From the NCBI GenBank assembly GCA_001789045.1, contig MFYG01000005.1, positions 1 through 32,938 of the forward strand: a stretch of 32,938 nt of DNA, in the 5' to 3' direction. The DNA is from Candidatus Peribacteria bacterium RIFCSPLOWO2_12_FULL_55_15. Its GTDB lineage: Bacteria; Patescibacteriota; Gracilibacteria; Peribacterales; Peribacteraceae. A program made the position numbers and the translations under genes. This document shows positions 31,259-32,938 of this stretch, piece after piece (position 1 is the first letter of the stretch; each line of letters begins with the position of its first letter). The notes beneath the pieces were generated by a model, which was given only the letters and a program-made list of their open reading frames with translations, did not search any database and had not been told where the DNA came from.

Positions 31259-32137
31259 ATGCATCCATATTCTTCCCGTCCACTCGTGGCGTTTCTCTTT
31301 GTCAGTGTATTGCTCTTTCCCTTTCTCGCCTATGCGGGTGATGAGATGGAACCCGTGGCATGGTTTGAGCCGCGCCCCGGGATAGGCAAGCGTGCGACGT
31401 GGACGCCTGGACAAGATATCGTCATCGTCGGTGCGAATCTGAAGGGCAGGTACAGCGTTCAGGATGGATATCCTTCAGATCGCGAAGTCTGTCTCGTGAG
31501 TGAGGCGAATGCAAATGATGTACAGTGCATGAATCCGAAGGATTCTCTCATTAAAGAATGGTCTCAGCACCTCCTCATTGTTGCGATTCCCGAAGATATT
31601 GTGCCCCGAGGAACAGTGAAGCTTCGCTTCTATACGAAAAAACAGGAGTGCAAAAACATAACAGGGACGGATACCATCGGCATGAGCTGTGGGAAAGTGC
31701 TCAAGTGGGGGGATGATGTTCTGATTGGTTCCTACGAGCTCGTACCAAGCGTGACGACGATTATCGATCGAGAGACGGGAGGGGATTTCAAGGGGAATCT
31801 TCTGCCGGGGAAGGAGTACGAGGTGCGCGGTCACTGGTTTGGAGGAGGGCGGGGAAAAGTCCGGGTGAATGGACGACAACTCTTCGCGTCCGAGATCATA
31901 GTATGGCTTCCGGACGCCGTTGCCATTCGACCATCTTTTTGGGGAAAGTTCGTCGAGGTACACAATGGGGTGGGATGGAGTGTGCCTGTCCCTGCATATG
32001 TGGAGAAACCACTTTGGCAGCGCATTCGTCTGCACACGCAGGTAAAACGAAGTGGCTCACGACGCTTGCGACGGGCATACGACGCTTCACTCCTCCGTGT
32101 TGCTCCGCTCCTCGGGCCCAGGAGCGGACGGGAATGA
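31259..32137 (+). CDS. Secreted protein with IPT/TIG-like beta domains
   Basis: The product is 292 residues from ATG 31259, which places a signal peptide first (PLVAFLFVSVLLFPFLAYAG). The mature part reads as two Ig-like beta sandwiches: TPGQDIVIVGANLKGRYSVQ with CLVSEANANDVQC, and LLPGKEYEVRGHWFGGGRGK with VRVNGRQLFASEIIVWLPDAV. The G..i.i.G..f pattern with a variable loop is typical of IPT/TIG domains in surface proteins. Cys pairs suggest disulfides. The C-terminus is basic (RSGSRRLRRAYDAS). Divergent from pstS; no phosphate link is visible. Confidence 0.6.
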   Translation: MHPYSSRPLVAFLFVSVLLFPFLAYAGDEMEPVAWFEPRPGIGKRATWTPGQDIVIVGANLKGRYSVQDGYPSDREVCLVSEANANDVQCMNPKDSLIKEWSQHLLIVAIPEDIVPRGTVKLRFYTKKQECKNITGTDTIGMSCGKVLKWGDDVLIGSYELVPSVTTIIDRETGGDFKGNLLPGKEYEVRGHWFGGGRGKVRVNGRQLFASEIIVWLPDAVAIRPSFWGKFVEVHNGVGWSVPVPAYVEKPLWQRIRLHTQVKRSGSRRLRRAYDASLLRVAPLLGPRSGRE

Positions 32138-32194
32138 GTGTCGGGATATATGTGTTGCAAAGGTCATGTGTGAGCGTTAGCATAGGGCATTGCT

Positions 32195-32713
32195 ATGGCT
32201 GTGACTGTGCAACGTGGGCTCCAGAAAGGTGTACGGCGGAGGTACCGACGGATGTCCGATCCACTGGCATATTACCACGAGTACTATAGTGGTCTCAGTC
32301 GCGGTGAACTCCAGCGCAGGGACGCATCTCTCTACCACACGCTCCGCCGGCGGGAGCTCCTCTCGACCGTGCCACAACGGCAACACCGCACTATGGCGGA
32401 TCCACTCGCATACTACCACGAGTACTACGGGAGTCTTACCCGTGGTCAATTACAGCGACATCAGTCCTGGCTCTACCACCTTCTCCGGCGAAGGGGGCTC
32501 TTACAGAAGATTCCCTTGCAGCCCGGGCACGCAATCTGTGATCCCCTCGCCTACTACCATGAACATTATGGAGACCTCTCTGTGAGAGAACTGCGGAAGA
32601 AGAATCCAGCGCTCTACCAACGCTTGTGGCGTCGCGGATTACTTGGGGATCTTGCAGGAAGGAAAACGAATATTCTCCACAGGAAGAAGTCGATACGACA
32701 GTGGAGGATGTGA
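32195..32713 (+). CDS. Protein of three 47-residue DPLAYYHE repeats
   Basis: The product is 172 residues; AGGG lies 8 nt before ATG 32195. Three tandem repeats start at residues 22, 69 and 116 with exact 47-residue spacing: DPLAYYHEYYSGLSRGELQR, DPLAYYHEYYGSLTRGQLQR and DPLAYYHEHYGDLSVRELRK. Each continues to a LY..L.RRGLL segment. The consensus is DPLAYYHE[YH]Y..L.[RV].[EQ]L.....LY..L[RW]RR.LL..[IVL]. The second half of each unit looks like a helix-turn-helix (RGELQRRDASLYHTLRRREL), and the whole protein is very basic. I know no function. Plausible roles are DNA or RNA binding, with three modules reading a repeated or long target. The gene stands between a secreted protein and an ABC exporter. 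Confidence 0.75.
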   Translation: MAVTVQRGLQKGVRRRYRRMSDPLAYYHEYYSGLSRGELQRRDASLYHTLRRRELLSTVPQRQHRTMADPLAYYHEYYGSLTRGQLQRHQSWLYHLLRRRGLLQKIPLQPGHAICDPLAYYHEHYGDLSVRELRKKNPALYQRLWRRGLLGDLAGRKTNILHRKKSIRQWRM

Positions 32714-32745
32714 GGTATATCGACTGGGAATATTTCTCGTAACAT

Positions 32746-32938
32746 ATGCGCGCATTTATCACACTTCTCCGGGCTTCCTGGCGCTACGCGGAAGGGCGGC
32801 GGTGGACGATGGCGCTCTACCTTGGGATGTTCGTGTGTGCAAATATCTTCAATCTCGCGGAGCCGTACATCATCGGGAAGCTTCTCAATAGCATTCAGGG
32901 AGCGGCAAGTCTTGATGATCCAATTCGGACAATGGCGC
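32746..32938 (+). CDS. ABC transporter (exporter-type), N-terminal part
   Basis: ATG 32746 opens a frame that runs off the window: MRAFITLLRASWRYAEGRRW, then ALYLGMFVCANIFNLAEPYIIGKLLNSIQG. A basic start followed by a first membrane helix ending in N..EP..IGKL.N.I is how ABC-exporter membrane domains (ABC_membrane, fused ATPase) begin. Only 64 codons are present; the ATPase half is outside the window. There is no strong RBS. Confidence 0.65.
   Translation, partial: MRAFITLLRASWRYAEGRRWTMALYLGMFVCANIFNLAEPYIIGKLLNSIQGAASLDDPIRTMA

Noticed and set aside
1-32938. CRISPR array or cas genes
   Set aside because: No regularly spaced direct repeats were seen. The dispersed palindromes are far apart and irregular, and no Cas motif was recognised.

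Overview
The window reads as a genome fragment of a Patescibacteria (CPR) bacterium, possibly of the Peregrinibacteria/Peribacteria kind. This rests on a lone EF-Tu-domain-2-like mini protein, a short AlaRS with no C-terminal C-Ala domain, a euryotype-like IleRS, dense multi-membrane and surface-protein genes, and many small dispersed palindromes. The lineage is an inference, since no 16S or ribosomal protein genes are in view. TGA is used as an ordinary stop (uvrA, ileS), so the UGA=Gly code of Gracilibacteria/Absconditabacteria does not apply. Base composition is moderately GC-rich and coding density is high.

Layout. Positions 1-374 hold debris of mobile DNA: a 125-bp element with 16-bp inverted ends and a probable serine-recombinase tail. 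It abuts the 3' end of a minus-strand tmRNA (375-779), a classic integration site. A His-rich secreted protein follows, then a translation pair (EF-Tu-like mini protein, alaS) and a transglutaminase-like protein. Next come a decayed membrane glycosyltransferase (5883-6571, minus), a signal-peptide membrane protein with a GT-C-type glycosyltransferase, a TRM11-like methyltransferase and tRNA-Asn. A minus-strand S8 protease with MopE-type Asp-rich repeats leads into a tRNA-Arg island (12.87-13.56 kb). That island carries two truncated tRNA 5' halves, a run of perfect hairpins and a transposase tail. Two tiny genes and an SLH surface protein follow.

From 15.7 to 27.1 kb lie core genes: uvrA, a membrane metallophosphoesterase, a RelA/SpoT homologue, ileS, a holin-like membrane protein and a sigma-70 factor. 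Around 27.2-27.6 kb a small gene appears split by an IS30-family remnant. The rest is a minus-strand pstSCAB phosphate-uptake operon with overlapping stop/start codons, a divergent secreted protein, a protein made of three 47-residue repeats, and the start of an ABC exporter at the window edge.

Features most worth attention are: (1) a complete histidine-phosphatase domain inserted inside IleRS; (2) a 74-75 nt dispersed element with a conserved 40-nt core and unrelated but self-complementary 17-nt arms, one copy lying in frame inside a membrane-protein gene; (3) other palindromes that sit in frame in ileS or supply stop codons and a ribosome-binding site; (4) the tRNA-fragment/hairpin island; (5) a SpoT-type protein whose synthetase half looks dead; (6) a tmRNA whose tag can be read in two frames; and (7) the triple-repeat protein. 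All similarity statements come from motif reading by eye; no search was run.
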